Assembly (NCBI RefSeq): GCF_001578105.1
Contig: NZ_CP014275.1
Coordinates: 3,100,001 to 3,164,000, forward strand
Reading direction: 5' to 3'
DNA from: Martelella sp. AD-3
GTDB taxonomy: Bacteria; Pseudomonadota; Alphaproteobacteria; Rhizobiales; Rhizobiaceae
DNA: 64,000 bases
Shown: one piece after another, positions 34,992 to 44,372 of the stretch
Numbering within the stretch: position 1 is the stretch's first letter
How the letters are laid out: each line of letters begins with the position of its first letter
The notes under the pieces: model-generated
Seen by the model: only the letters and a program-made list of their open reading frames with translations
What the model was told of the DNA's origin: nothing
Database searches by the model: none
Made by a program: the position numbers and the translations under genes

Positions 34992-35462
34992 ATGCAGTAT
35001 TATCAGGTTTTCATCAGTGCCGAACAAACCGCGCAGGCTTACCGCATCCTCGATGCGCTGATCGCCAAGCAATTGGTCTTCGGCGGTCCGGTGGTTGGTG
35101 GTCCAGCCAAGTTCCTCTGGAACTTCAAGGACAGCGACGTGCCCGCGAGCATGTGTGAGCCCAAGCTCTACACCCTCGATCAGGACTACAACTACATCAT
35201 CAGCTACACCCGCGAGGATCTGAAGGAAGAGCTCATCGAAGTGGCGGAGAGCGCCTCGCTGGAAGAGGTGTGCATGATCTCCTTCCTGCCAATGGAGACC
35301 AACAGGTCGCTTCGCAACCTGCTCGACGCCTCTTTCGAGGGACGCGGCGAACTTGCCGATCCCGAGCCTGTCGACGCTGTGGCCGCGCTCACTTTCGTAC
35401 CGAAGGCCCAGATTTCCGCCAGGACCAAGAGCTCGAGCGGCGACGTCGGCAGCCGGCGCTGA
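34992..35462 (+). CDS. CutA-like small protein
   Basis: This 156-aa protein has an N-terminal half (YYQVFISAEQTAQAYRILDALIAKQL to NYIISYTREDLKEELIEVAE) with the pattern of the CutA / divalent-cation-tolerance ferredoxin-like fold, but without the usual Cys and Trp landmarks of CutA1. The C-terminal 45 residues look disordered. An alternative in-frame ATG is at 34983. It is divergent from a LysR gene and followed by a small NTF2-like gene, suggesting a regulated two-gene unit. I infer the fold only; the function is unknown. Confidence 0.5.
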   Translation: MQYYQVFISAEQTAQAYRILDALIAKQLVFGGPVVGGPAKFLWNFKDSDVPASMCEPKLYTLDQDYNYIISYTREDLKEELIEVAESASLEEVCMISFLPMETNRSLRNLLDASFEGRGELADPEPVDAVAALTFVPKAQISARTKSSSGDVGSRR

Positions 35463-35544
35463 ACCTGCGCCTTTGTTTCAACCCACGTGCCGCCGGGAGA
35501 AGCCTCCCGGCAACACGCTCCAACCACGTAACAGGAGAACCATC

Positions 35545-35874
35545 ATGAGTATCGAACTGCCGAAGGTCATCGACACCTATTTTTCGGCCGACAAGAAGGG
35601 CAATGCGCAGGCGATTTCGGAATGCTTCACGGAAGACGCCACCGTCATCGATGAAGGCAATTCATACACAGGCCGCGATGCCATCCGGCAGTGGATGGCC
35701 AATGCCTCGACGAAATACACCTACACCGTCGAGCCCTTCGCGATGACGGAAGAAAACGGCCGCTTCGTCATCACCAGCCGTCTCGTCGGCAATTTTCCCG
35801 GCAGCCCGGTGGACCTGCGCTACGTCTTCGTCCTCAGCGGCGACAAGGTTGCCAAGCTAGAGATTGCTCCATGA
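35545..35874 (+). CDS. SnoaL/NTF2-like small protein
   Basis: This 109-aa NTF2-like protein has the typical core: a helix with VIDTYFSADKKGNAQAISECF, then TEDATVIDEGNSYTGRDAIRQW and VTxx-like beta strands ending in GDKVAKLEI. The start at 35545 follows AGGAGAACC. These single-domain proteins bind small hydrophobic ligands or act as minor isomerases. It follows the CutA-like gene by 82 bp in the same direction and probably shares its LysR control. Confidence 0.85.
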   Translation: MSIELPKVIDTYFSADKKGNAQAISECFTEDATVIDEGNSYTGRDAIRQWMANASTKYTYTVEPFAMTEENGRFVITSRLVGNFPGSPVDLRYVFVLSGDKVAKLEIAP

Positions 35875-36043
35875 CGGCTCTCGTGATCCTGGAAGGGAAA
35901 CATCGGCGATTACAGGCAGGGGCTTCGACCCGGTCCGAAGCAGACTGATGCCGTTTGCGATACAGCATTGTGTGACACGGCAGCGCGAGAACCGAGTGAT
36001 AAACACGGAACTATATTAAATTTCAATGACTTGTATACCGAAA

Positions 36044-36118
36044 TGGCTGGGGTGGCTGGATTCGAACCAGCGCATGCCGATACCAAAAACCGGTGCCTTA
36101 CCGCTTGGCTACACCCCA
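36044..36118 (-). tRNA. tRNA-Gln (TTG anticodon)
   Basis: On the minus strand the 5' arm TGGGGTG pairs with CACCCCA, followed by G and an encoded CCA (36044-36046). The D-arm has AGCCAAGCGGTAAGGC. The anticodon stem CCGGT/ATCGG holds the loop TTTTGGT with anticodon TTG, and the T-arm has GGTTCGAATCC. All match bacterial tRNA-Gln(UUG). Its 3' end faces the accessory region on the left, the side where integrative elements usually insert. Confidence 0.96.
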
Positions 36119-36323
36119 GCATGTCCTCGCAGCGCGCCTGCGCCGTGGAACGACAAGCCTCTTATCAAAGCTCTTGCCGGGCGACAACGGCTAAATCGGG
36201 CGACGGTCAGTGTTTTTGCCGCCCGGAAAGTCTGAAGCCGGCTTCGGCGGCCTTGCAATTTGCCGGTTCGATGTCAGATAGGGGGCATCGGCGGCCACGG
36301 AACGCTGCGGGAGGAAAGTGAGA

Positions 36324-37235
36324 ATGCGAGAGGCGCAATCGCAACAGGCATTCGACCCGGCCTATGGCCGCGCTGTCCGGATCGCGGACGGCATTTTTCG
36401 GCTGACGGCAGAAAACCCCTCGCCCTTCACCGCGCACGGCACGAACGGCTACATGCTCGGCAACCGGTCCCTCACGATCATCGACCCCGGTCCGGACATC
36501 GCGGGACATTTCGACATCTGGATGAAGGCGATCGACGGGCGAAAGGTCGCCGGGATTGCCGTCACCCACACCCATCTCGACCACACGCCGATGGCCCACC
36601 GCCTGAAGGCCGAAACCGGCGCGCCGATCCTCGCCTTCTCGCCCCACCGCGCCGCCCGTCCCCTGCACGACGGCGAGGAGAACCCCTTTGCCGAGAGTTC
36701 CGACACGGCGCTCGCCCCGGATATCACGCTGGCCGACGGCGGGCGCTTCGAAGCCGACGGCTTCGTGCTGCAGGCCGTCCACACGCCGGGCCACACCGCC
36801 AACCACCTCTCCTTCGCGCTGGAAGGCACGCCCTATCTTTTCTCCGGCGACCATGTGATGGGCTGGTCGACCACCATCGTCGCGCCGCCCGACGGATCGA
36901 TGGGCGACTATATGGCCTCTCTCGAAAAGCTTCTCGCGCGGCCGGAGAGCGTCTACCTGCCGGGCCATGGCGGGCCGGTCGCCGGCGCCCACGGCTTTGT
37001 CCGCGGCATCCGTTCGCACCGGCTGATGCGCGAGCGGGCAATCCTCGAGCGCCTTGCGGCCGGCGACGAGACGATCGCCGAAATGGTCAAGGTAATCTAC
37101 CGCACCACCAGCGAGAAACTGCACGGCGCGGCCGCGCTTTCCGTGCTCGCCCACCTTGAGGCGCTGGTCGAGCGCGGCAGCGTTTTGACGGACGGCCCGC
37201 CTCTTATTGCCGGTCGCTACCGGCTTCAGGGCTGA
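36324..37235 (+). CDS. MBL-fold metallo-hydrolase (RNase Z/LACTB2-like)
   Basis: This 303-aa metallo-beta-lactamase-fold enzyme has the metal motif THTHLDHT (about residues 83-90), then HTPGHTANH, SGDHVMGW and a C-terminal LPGHGGPV. A winged-helix-like tail (about 245-300) is as in LACTB2-type proteins. It is a cytoplasmic hydrolase; the substrate (RNA, thioester or other) cannot be assigned. The ATG at 36324 is nine bases after GGAGG; a GTG at 36318 is too close to that site. The 3' end overlaps the convergent ppdK gene by 10 bp. Confidence 0.9.
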   Translation: MREAQSQQAFDPAYGRAVRIADGIFRLTAENPSPFTAHGTNGYMLGNRSLTIIDPGPDIAGHFDIWMKAIDGRKVAGIAVTHTHLDHTPMAHRLKAETGAPILAFSPHRAARPLHDGEENPFAESSDTALAPDITLADGGRFEADGFVLQAVHTPGHTANHLSFALEGTPYLFSGDHVMGWSTTIVAPPDGSMGDYMASLEKLLARPESVYLPGHGGPVAGAHGFVRGIRSHRLMRERAILERLAAGDETIAEMVKVIYRTTSEKLHGAAALSVLAHLEALVERGSVLTDGPPLIAGRYRLQG

Positions 37236-39916
37236 GATTTGCCCCTCTCCTCTGCCTGCCTGACGGTCGCCTGGGCCGCGGCAAGCCGCGCGGTCGGCAC
37301 GCGGAAAGGCGAGCAGGACACATAGTCGAGCGCGAGACCTTCGCAGAAGCGGATCGACACCGGATCGCCGCCATGTTCGCCGCAAATGCCGACCTGAAGA
37401 TCCGGCTTGGTCTGCCGGCCCCGCTCGGTGGCAAGCCGCATCAGTTCTCCCACGCCGTCGAAATCGAGCGAGATGAACGGATCACGCTCGATGATGCCCT
37501 TCTTCTGGTAGGTTCCGAGAAAGCCCGGCGCATCGTCCCGCGAAAGCCCGAAGGTCGTCTGCGTCAGGTCGTTGGTGCCCAGCGAGAAGAAGGCAGCCGT
37601 CTCGGCGATCTCATGCGCCCTCAAGGCCGCGCGCGGCAGCTCCACCATCGTGCCGACGAGATAGGAAATCGCCATGCCGCTTTCTTCCATCACCGCATGG
37701 GCGACGTCGTCTATTCGCCCCTTCACATATTCAAGCTCGGCGCGCAGGCTCACAAGCGGCACCATGATCTCCGGGACGACCGGTTCTCCGGTCGCGCGGG
37801 CAGCCGCGATCGCGGCTTCGAAGATCGCGCGGGCCTGCATCTCGGCAATCTCCGGATAGGAGATCGCCAGCCGGCAACCGCGATGGCCGAGCATGGGATT
37901 GAATTCGTAGAGCGCGTCGAGCCTGTGGCGCAGCTTGTCGGTCTCCATGCCGAGCGCCTCGGCCACATCCGCCACCTCGTCAGCCGTCTTCGGCAGGAAC
38001 TCGTGCAAGGGCGGGTCGAGCAGGCGGATCGTCACCGGCAGGCCGTGCATGATGGTGAAGAGTTCCTCGAAATCGGCCCGCTGCATGGGCAGGAGCTGGT
38101 CGAGCGCCTCGCGCCTGCCCTCCTCCGTTTCCGCCAGGATCATCCGCCGCATCATGCGGATGCGGCCGCCGTCGAAAAACATGTGTTCGGTGCGACAGAG
38201 CCCGATGCCCTCCGCGCCGAAATCGCGCGCGGCGCGGGCATCGCCCGGCGTATCGGCGTTGGTTCGCACCTTCATGCGGCGCACCGCGTCGGCCCATTCC
38301 ATCAGCCGCTGAAAATCGCCCGACAGCGCCGGTTTCTGCGTCGGCGCCGCGCCCTTCATCACCCGACCGGTGGCGCCGTCGATCGTCACCGTGTCGCCGG
38401 GATGCAGCATCGCGCCGTTCAACCCGTGGAGAATATTGGCGAAGCGGTCGACGCGCATATTGCCCGCGCCGGTCACGCAGGGCACGCCCATGCCGCGCGC
38501 CACCACCGCCGCATGGCTTGTCATGCCGCCGCGCGTGGTCAGCACGCCGATCGCCGCCGTCATGCCGTGAATATCCTCCGGGCTCGTCTCGGTGCGCACG
38601 AGGATGACCTTGCGGCCCTCCGCATGGGCGGAGATCGCCGCCTCGGCAGTGAACACGATCTCGCCGGTGACCGCCCCGGGCGACGCCGGCAGGCCGGAGC
38701 CGATCTGGGTACCCTTGTAGCCCGGCCTGATGGTTGGATGCAGCATCTGGTCGAGCGTTGCCGGGTCGACGCGGATGATCGCCTCCTCGCGCGTGATCAG
38801 CCCCTCGTCGGCCATGTCCATGGCGATCTTCATCGCCGCGCCCGCCGCGCGCTTGCCGGCGCGCGTCTGCAACATGTAGAGCCTGCCGCGTTCGATGGTG
38901 AATTCCATGTCCTGCATGTCGCCGTAATGACGCTCGAGCCTCGCCGAAACGGTCTCGAGCTCGCCGAAAGCCTCCGGCATCAGCTTTTCCAGAGACGGCT
39001 TCTCGCCGCCCGAGGCTATGCGGCCAGGCTCGGTCACGCTTTGCGGCGTGCGGATGCCGGCAACCACGTCCTCGCCCTGGGCATTGACCAGGAATTCGCC
39101 GTAAAGCGCCTTCTCGCCGGTCGAGGGGTTGCGGGTGAAGGCCACGCCCGTGGCCGAATCATTGCCGAGATTGCCGAACACCATCGCCTGGATGTTGACG
39201 GCCGTGCCCCATTCGAAGGGGATGTTGTGCAGGGCGCGATAGGTCGTCGCCCTGGCGCTGGTCCAGCTTGAGAAGACCGCCGAGATCGCGCCCCAGAGCT
39301 GTTCATAGGGGTCCTGCGGAAAGGCCGAGCCCAGTTCCTCCTCAAGCAGTTCCTTGTAGCTTGCGACCACGTCTTCCAGCTGGCCGGCCGTCAGTTGCGT
39401 CTCATAGGCATGGCCGAGCTCGGACAGTCGGTCCTCAAGGAGCTCCTCGAAGAATTCCTGATCGAGCCCCAGCGCCACATCGGCGTACATCTGGATGAAA
39501 CGGCGATAGCTGTCCCAGGCAAAGCGGGCATCGCCGGTATCTTCGGCCAGAAGCTGAACCGTCTCGTCATTGAGGCCAAGATTGAGCACCGTGTCCATCA
39601 TGCCGGGCATCGAGACCCTGGAGCCTGAACGCACCGACAGAAGCAGCGGATGCTTGCTGCGCCCGAAGAGCCTGCCGGTCACCCGTTCGACCTGCGCCAA
39701 ACCTTCCGAGACCTCGTCCTTCAGTCCGTCCGGAAAGGTCTTGCCGTGCTCGTAGAAATAACGGCAGACATCGGAGACCACGGTCAGTCCGGGGGGCACG
39801 GGCAATCCCATGCGCGCCATCTCGGCGAGGCTCGCGCCCTTGCCGCCCAGTCGATCCCGGTCAATCTCGTGTTCTTCCGCCTCGCTGAAACCGAAACCGT
39901 AAACCCAGTTCGCCAT
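37226..39916 (-). CDS. ppdK: Pyruvate, phosphate dikinase
   Basis: This 896-aa enzyme interconverts pyruvate, ATP and Pi with PEP, AMP and PPi. It has an N-terminal ATP-grasp domain (about 1-340; GGKGASLAEMARMGLPVPPG and SVRSGSRVSMPGMMDTVLNLG), a phosphohistidine domain with catalytic His468 in TTRGGMTSHAA, and a C-terminal PEP/pyruvate barrel (about 530-890) ending in GICGEHGGDP and YVSCSPFRVPTARLAAAQ. The length is normal for bacterial PPDK. It is encoded downstream of smc on the same strand with its own 129-bp leader. It supports gluconeogenesis from organic acids, which fits the many acid transporters nearby. Confidence 0.98.
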   Translation of the reverse strand: MANWVYGFGFSEAEEHEIDRDRLGGKGASLAEMARMGLPVPPGLTVVSDVCRYFYEHGKTFPDGLKDEVSEGLAQVERVTGRLFGRSKHPLLLSVRSGSRVSMPGMMDTVLNLGLNDETVQLLAEDTGDARFAWDSYRRFIQMYADVALGLDQEFFEELLEDRLSELGHAYETQLTAGQLEDVVASYKELLEEELGSAFPQDPYEQLWGAISAVFSSWTSARATTYRALHNIPFEWGTAVNIQAMVFGNLGNDSATGVAFTRNPSTGEKALYGEFLVNAQGEDVVAGIRTPQSVTEPGRIASGGEKPSLEKLMPEAFGELETVSARLERHYGDMQDMEFTIERGRLYMLQTRAGKRAAGAAMKIAMDMADEGLITREEAIIRVDPATLDQMLHPTIRPGYKGTQIGSGLPASPGAVTGEIVFTAEAAISAHAEGRKVILVRTETSPEDIHGMTAAIGVLTTRGGMTSHAAVVARGMGVPCVTGAGNMRVDRFANILHGLNGAMLHPGDTVTIDGATGRVMKGAAPTQKPALSGDFQRLMEWADAVRRMKVRTNADTPGDARAARDFGAEGIGLCRTEHMFFDGGRIRMMRRMILAETEEGRREALDQLLPMQRADFEELFTIMHGLPVTIRLLDPPLHEFLPKTADEVADVAEALGMETDKLRHRLDALYEFNPMLGHRGCRLAISYPEIAEMQARAIFEAAIAAARATGEPVVPEIMVPLVSLRAELEYVKGRIDDVAHAVMEESGMAISYLVGTMVELPRAALRAHEIAETAAFFSLGTNDLTQTTFGLSRDDAPGFLGTYQKKGIIERDPFISLDFDGVGELMRLATERGRQTKPDLQVGICGEHGGDPVSIRFCEGLALDYVSCSPFRVPTARLAAAQATVRQAEERGKSQP

Positions 39917-40045
39917 TCGTCCGCCCGGTTGCCGGGCGCGATGCCCGTCTTCACTCTGTCTTTGCTGGACGTTAGAGCATCGCAGCCGAAATGAGAATTG
40001 GACAAAAGAGAAAAAACCCCGAGGCGGATGCCGGCCGGGCCGCAG

Positions 40046-43000
40046 TCAGACTTCCTCCACCAGTCTCTCCGCCGTCCTGAGGTCAACGGAGACCAGTTGC
40101 GAGACCCCCTGTTCGGCCATCGTCACCCCGAAAAGCCGGTCCATGCGCGCCATGGTGATCGGATTATGGGTGATGACGACGAAGCGGGTCTCGGTGGTCG
40201 CGGCCATTTCGTCGAGCAGGTTGCAGTAGCGCTCGACATTGTGGTCGTCGAGCGGCGCGTCGACCTCGTCCAGCACGCAGATCGGCGCCGGATTGGTGAG
40301 GAAGACGGCGAAGATCAGCGCCATCGCCGTCAGAGCCTGCTCGCCGCCCGAGAGCAGCGTCATCGTCTGCGGCTTCTTGCCGGGGGGACGGGCCAGGATT
40401 TCGAGCCCGGCTTCCAGCGGATCATCCGATTCGATCAGCTGCAATTCCGCCATGCCGCCGCCGAACAGATGCACGAACAGCCGCTGGAACTGCTCGTTGA
40501 CCTCGTCGAAGGCGGCAAGCAGGCGCTCGCGCCCCTCGCGGTTGAGGCTCTGGATCGCGCCGCGCAGCTTGCGGATGGCATCGAGAATATCGTCGCGCTC
40601 GCGCACCAGTTCCTCGAGCTTGCCGGAAAGCTCCGCCTGCTCCTCCTCGGCGCGCAGATTGACCGCGCCGAGACGCTCACGCTCGACCTTGAGGCGCTCC
40701 AGCGCGCGTTCCACGGCGAGCGGGTCCGGCAGGTCGGCGTCCGGCGCCAGGCCCGTCAAGCGGAAGGCCTCGTGCGGCGCAACCTCCAGCACTTCGCGGA
40801 TGCGCGCCTCGGACGCCTCGCGCCGCTCGCGCGCGGAAACCAGCCGCTCTTCGGCGCGGCCGCGCTTTTCGCGCGCCTCGGCAAGGTCGGCAAGCGCCTT
40901 GGCGGCGTGACGATCAGCCTCGCGCTGGGCCTCCTCGGCCTCGGCGAGGCGGTCGGCGGCAGATTTGCGCGCCTCCTCGGCCGTTTCGAGTTCGCGGATC
41001 AGCTGGCGACGCCTGTCTTCCAGTTCTTCCGGCGCTTCCTCCAGTCCCTCCAGTTCGTCGCGGGCCTCGTCCTCGCGCGCCCTCAGCGTCGCGATCTGGG
41101 CCTCCGCGCCTTTCGCCCGGTTCTGCCAGCTTGCCCGCTCCTGGCCGATCGCCACGATGCGGCGCTTGCGGGCATCGTTCTCGCGCATCAGCCCGTCATG
41201 GCGGGCGCGGGCCTCGGCGAGTTCGCCGCGCAGCCGGGCGACTTCCACCCCTTGTGCGGCAAGACGTTGCTCGAGCGCGGAAAAGTCAGGCGCTTCGGCT
41301 AGCTGCGTTTCCGCCTCCTCCGCCCGCACCGCAACATCCTCAAGCTGGGCGGCAAGCTGGCTGCGGGTCTCGGCCACCACGTCACGGCGGCGCACCAGTT
41401 CGCCCGACGCCCGCTCGGCCTCGCCAAGGGCAGCGCGGGCGTCAGCGACCAGACGCCCGGCCATGCGAACCTTCTCGCGCGCGGCGGCAAGCCCCGTCTC
41501 GGCGTCTCGAACCGCCTCGCCCGCCTGCTGCTGGCGCTGTTCGGCATCTTCCAGCGTGACCTCCGCTTCGCGCCGTTCGTCTTCAAGTGTCGCCAGCCGG
41601 TTCTTCTGGGAAAGGCGCAGTGCCGCGGCGCTCGGCGCATCAGCGCCCTTCACATGACCGTCCCAGCGGAACACGGCGCCGGCGCGGGTGACCAGTTCCT
41701 GCCCCGGCGAAAGCGACGCCATCATCGCCTCGCCCTCGCCCTCTTCGACCAGGCCGACCTGCCTGAGACGCCGCATCACCGCATCCGGCGCCTCGACCAG
41801 TTCGCTGATCGGCCGGCAGCCGGACGGCAGCGGCGGGTCGTCCGCGCCGTCGCCATTTCCGTGCCAATGAGCCGGGGCCTCGGCCTCCAGCGGCGTTTCA
41901 AGATCATCGCCGAGCACCGCGCCAAGCGCCGTCTCAAACCCCTGTTCGATGCTGAGAAGATCGGCAAGCGGGGTGAAGTCGCCGGCGGCCGCACTGGCTG
42001 ACAGCATCTTCGAAATCGTGCGCGCCTCTGTTTCGATCTCGGAGAGCTGGGCCTTGGCCTGCTCCACCGGTTGGCGGGTCAACGCCTCGTTGCGGCGCGC
42101 CTCGGCAAGGTGTTCCTCGGCCGTTTCCTCGCCGCCCTGGGCCTCCTCCTCGCTCATCTCGGCGGCTTCCAAGGCCTCGCGCTTTTCCGCCGGATCCGGC
42201 AAAGCGGAGATCCTGGCGGATATGCCGTCAAGCTCGCTGTCGGCCTCGCTGACCTGCCTTTCAAGCCGTTCCCGACGGGAAGCAAGATCGGCTATGGCGC
42301 GCTCAAGCTGGGCGCGCGTGGCTGCGGCTTCGGCGCGTTCCGCCGTCAGCGCGGCGAAAACGCTTTCGTTCTCCGAAAGCCTGGCAGCAGCGTCCTCCAT
42401 GGTTTCGCGCGCCGCCGCAACGTCCTCTCCGGAGAAATCGAGCAGTTCGGAAAGCTCGGCCTCTTCGGCATCGAGCCGTTCCAGGATCGCGCTGTTGTCT
42501 TCGATCATCGCCTCTTCGCGGCGGATATCCTCGGCAAGCTGCAACAGGCGGCGAGACAACTCGTCGCGGCGGCGCATCATCCGCGCGGCATCATCATCGA
42601 GTTGCCGCCGGGCGATCTGCAGGCGCTGCAGCGTCGCCGCCGCCCTGACCTCGGCGTCGCGCAGTTCCGGCGTCTTCAGGCCGGCCACGGCCTGGGTCTT
42701 CGCCGCCTCCATCTGCTGGTTGGCGCGCTCGGCAACGGCGGAGGTCAGCTGGTTGAGCGCGCTCGTCGCCTCGCCTTCCATGTTCTTGGCTTCGACCCAG
42801 CGCAGATGCAGAAGGATGGCGTCATGGGCGCGGATATCGGCTGAGAGCGATTTGTAGCGCGTCGCCTGCCGCGTTTGCCGCTTCAGGCTTTCGATCTGGC
42901 TTGAAAGCTGGGCCGTGACGTCCTCGAGGCGTTCCAGGTTGCTCTCGGCCGCGCGCAGGCGCAATTCCGCCTCGTGGCGACGCGAGTAAAGCCCGGAAAT

Positions 43001-43507
43001 GCCTGCCGCCTCTTCCAGCAATTGCCGGCGTGCCTGGGGCTTCGCCTGGATCAGCTCGCCGATCCGCCCCTGCCCGACCATGGAGGGCGAGCGCGCGCCG
43101 GTGGAGGCATCGGCGAACAGAAGCTGGACGTCCTTGGCGCGGGCCTCCTTGCCGTTGATGCGGTAGAGCGAGCCCTGCTCGCGCGTGATGCGCCGCGAGA
43201 CCTGGATTTCGTCGCTGTCGTTGAAGGCCGCCGGCGCGGTGCGGTCGGCATTGTCGATGTGCAGGCCGACCTCAGCGGAATTGCGGGCGGGACGGCTGCC
43301 GGAGCCGGAAAAGATCACGTCGTCCATGCCGGAAGCGCGCATGTTCTTGTAGGAATTCTCGCCCATCACCCAGCGCAGGGCTTCGACAAGGTTGGACTTG
43401 CCGCAGCCATTGGGCCCGACGACGCCCGTCAGTCCGGGCGCGATGACGAAATCGCTCGCCTCGACGAAGGACTTGAAACCGACAAGACGCAGGCGCTCGA
43501 ATTTCAT
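40046..43507 (-). CDS. smc: Chromosome segregation protein SMC
   Basis: This 1153-aa condensin ATPase organises and segregates the chromosome as a dimer with ScpA/ScpB. The Walker A motif GPNGCGKSN is at residues 31-39. Long Glu/Arg/Ala-rich coiled coils follow, a hinge lies around residues 490-620, and the C-terminal head has LLSGGEQALTAMALIF and the Walker B VLDEVDAPLDD. The ATG at 43507 starts the conserved MKFERLRLVGFKSF; upstream codons are not conserved in type. It lies between the DsbA-like gene and ppdK, a common order in rhizobia. Confidence 0.97.
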   Translation of the reverse strand: MKFERLRLVGFKSFVEASDFVIAPGLTGVVGPNGCGKSNLVEALRWVMGENSYKNMRASGMDDVIFSGSGSRPARNSAEVGLHIDNADRTAPAAFNDSDEIQVSRRITREQGSLYRINGKEARAKDVQLLFADASTGARSPSMVGQGRIGELIQAKPQARRQLLEEAAGISGLYSRRHEAELRLRAAESNLERLEDVTAQLSSQIESLKRQTRQATRYKSLSADIRAHDAILLHLRWVEAKNMEGEATSALNQLTSAVAERANQQMEAAKTQAVAGLKTPELRDAEVRAAATLQRLQIARRQLDDDAARMMRRRDELSRRLLQLAEDIRREEAMIEDNSAILERLDAEEAELSELLDFSGEDVAAARETMEDAAARLSENESVFAALTAERAEAAATRAQLERAIADLASRRERLERQVSEADSELDGISARISALPDPAEKREALEAAEMSEEEAQGGEETAEEHLAEARRNEALTRQPVEQAKAQLSEIETEARTISKMLSASAAAGDFTPLADLLSIEQGFETALGAVLGDDLETPLEAEAPAHWHGNGDGADDPPLPSGCRPISELVEAPDAVMRRLRQVGLVEEGEGEAMMASLSPGQELVTRAGAVFRWDGHVKGADAPSAAALRLSQKNRLATLEDERREAEVTLEDAEQRQQQAGEAVRDAETGLAAAREKVRMAGRLVADARAALGEAERASGELVRRRDVVAETRSQLAAQLEDVAVRAEEAETQLAEAPDFSALEQRLAAQGVEVARLRGELAEARARHDGLMRENDARKRRIVAIGQERASWQNRAKGAEAQIATLRAREDEARDELEGLEEAPEELEDRRRQLIRELETAEEARKSAADRLAEAEEAQREADRHAAKALADLAEAREKRGRAEERLVSARERREASEARIREVLEVAPHEAFRLTGLAPDADLPDPLAVERALERLKVERERLGAVNLRAEEEQAELSGKLEELVRERDDILDAIRKLRGAIQSLNREGRERLLAAFDEVNEQFQRLFVHLFGGGMAELQLIESDDPLEAGLEILARPPGKKPQTMTLLSGGEQALTAMALIFAVFLTNPAPICVLDEVDAPLDDHNVERYCNLLDEMAATTETRFVVITHNPITMARMDRLFGVTMAEQGVSQLVSVDLRTAERLVEEV

Positions 43508-43591
43508 CAGCCGGCATCCCGCGGGCGACACCCGGACACAGAATAGTGCGCACCTTTGCCGGCGCGCGCCAAAAAATCAGCGAACGTTAAC

Positions 43592-44263
43592 TCAGAGCAT
43601 GCTGTCGATAAGGGCCGACATAGTGTCAACCGACATGTCCCCCGAATATTTCTTGCCGTTGATCAGGAAGGTCGGCGTCGCGCTGATGCCGAATTCTTCC
43701 GCCCCGCGTTCTCTAACCGAATTTATCTCATCGAGCAGCTTCTGGTCCGTCAAGCAGGCCTGGAAGCTTTCCTGTGTAAAACCGGCGAGTTTCGCCATCT
43801 GCAGCATCGCGGCGCTGCCATCCTCGGCGGTGGCCCAGGTTCTCAGCTGCGACAGCATCATATCCATGAAGGGCACATATTTGCCGTTCGGCGCGCAGCG
43901 GGCCAGCATGAAAGCGGCCATGGCGCGCGGATCGAAGGGGAATTCGCGGAAGATGTAATAGACCTTGCCGGTATCGATATAGTTTTCCTTGATCGCCGGG
44001 AAGGTGTTTTCCTGATAATTGGCGCAGTGCGGGCAGGTCATCGACAGATATTCGATGATCTTGACCGGCGCATCTTCCTCGCCCATGGCGATTTCCGGAA
44101 GCGGGCCGGGTTCCAGCGCCTTATCCATGTCGACATTGCCCTGGCTTGCGGGCACGTTGCCGCTCTGGGCAAAGGCGGAGGGGGCAAGGGACAGTCCTGC
44201 CACCGCGCCGCCGGCGGCAACACCGCGCAAAAGGGTCCGCTTTGTGATCTCGAATTCAGCCAT
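43592..44263 (-). CDS. DsbA-family thiol:disulfide oxidoreductase
   Basis: This 223-aa periplasmic thioredoxin-fold protein has a signal peptide ending near SAFAQ (about 32) and the active site CPHC (Cys77-Cys80) in EYLSMTCPHCANYQ. The cis-proline loop is in ISATPTFLINGKKYSG. Two further Cys (in LARCAPNG and QACLTDQ) match the rhizobial DsbA-like/DsbG-like group. It probably oxidises or isomerises exported proteins. It lies 84 bp upstream of smc on the same strand. Confidence 0.93.
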   Translation of the reverse strand: MAEFEITKRTLLRGVAAGGAVAGLSLAPSAFAQSGNVPASQGNVDMDKALEPGPLPEIAMGEEDAPVKIIEYLSMTCPHCANYQENTFPAIKENYIDTGKVYYIFREFPFDPRAMAAFMLARCAPNGKYVPFMDMMLSQLRTWATAEDGSAAMLQMAKLAGFTQESFQACLTDQKLLDEINSVRERGAEEFGISATPTFLINGKKYSGDMSVDTMSALIDSML

Positions 44264-44372
44264 CTTCGGTTACTCTCATCTGGTTTCCCGTCTCATCTTC
44301 ACTAGCGACCGGGGCAAGGTTGTACAAGCCGTCAGCCCGTCCTTCAAACAGATGTGACCGCCGCGTGTTGCC

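Noticed and set aside
36026..36235. Small protein containing GWLDSNQRMPIPKTGALPLG
   Set aside because: It is the antisense translation of tRNA-Gln, a well-known false gene call.
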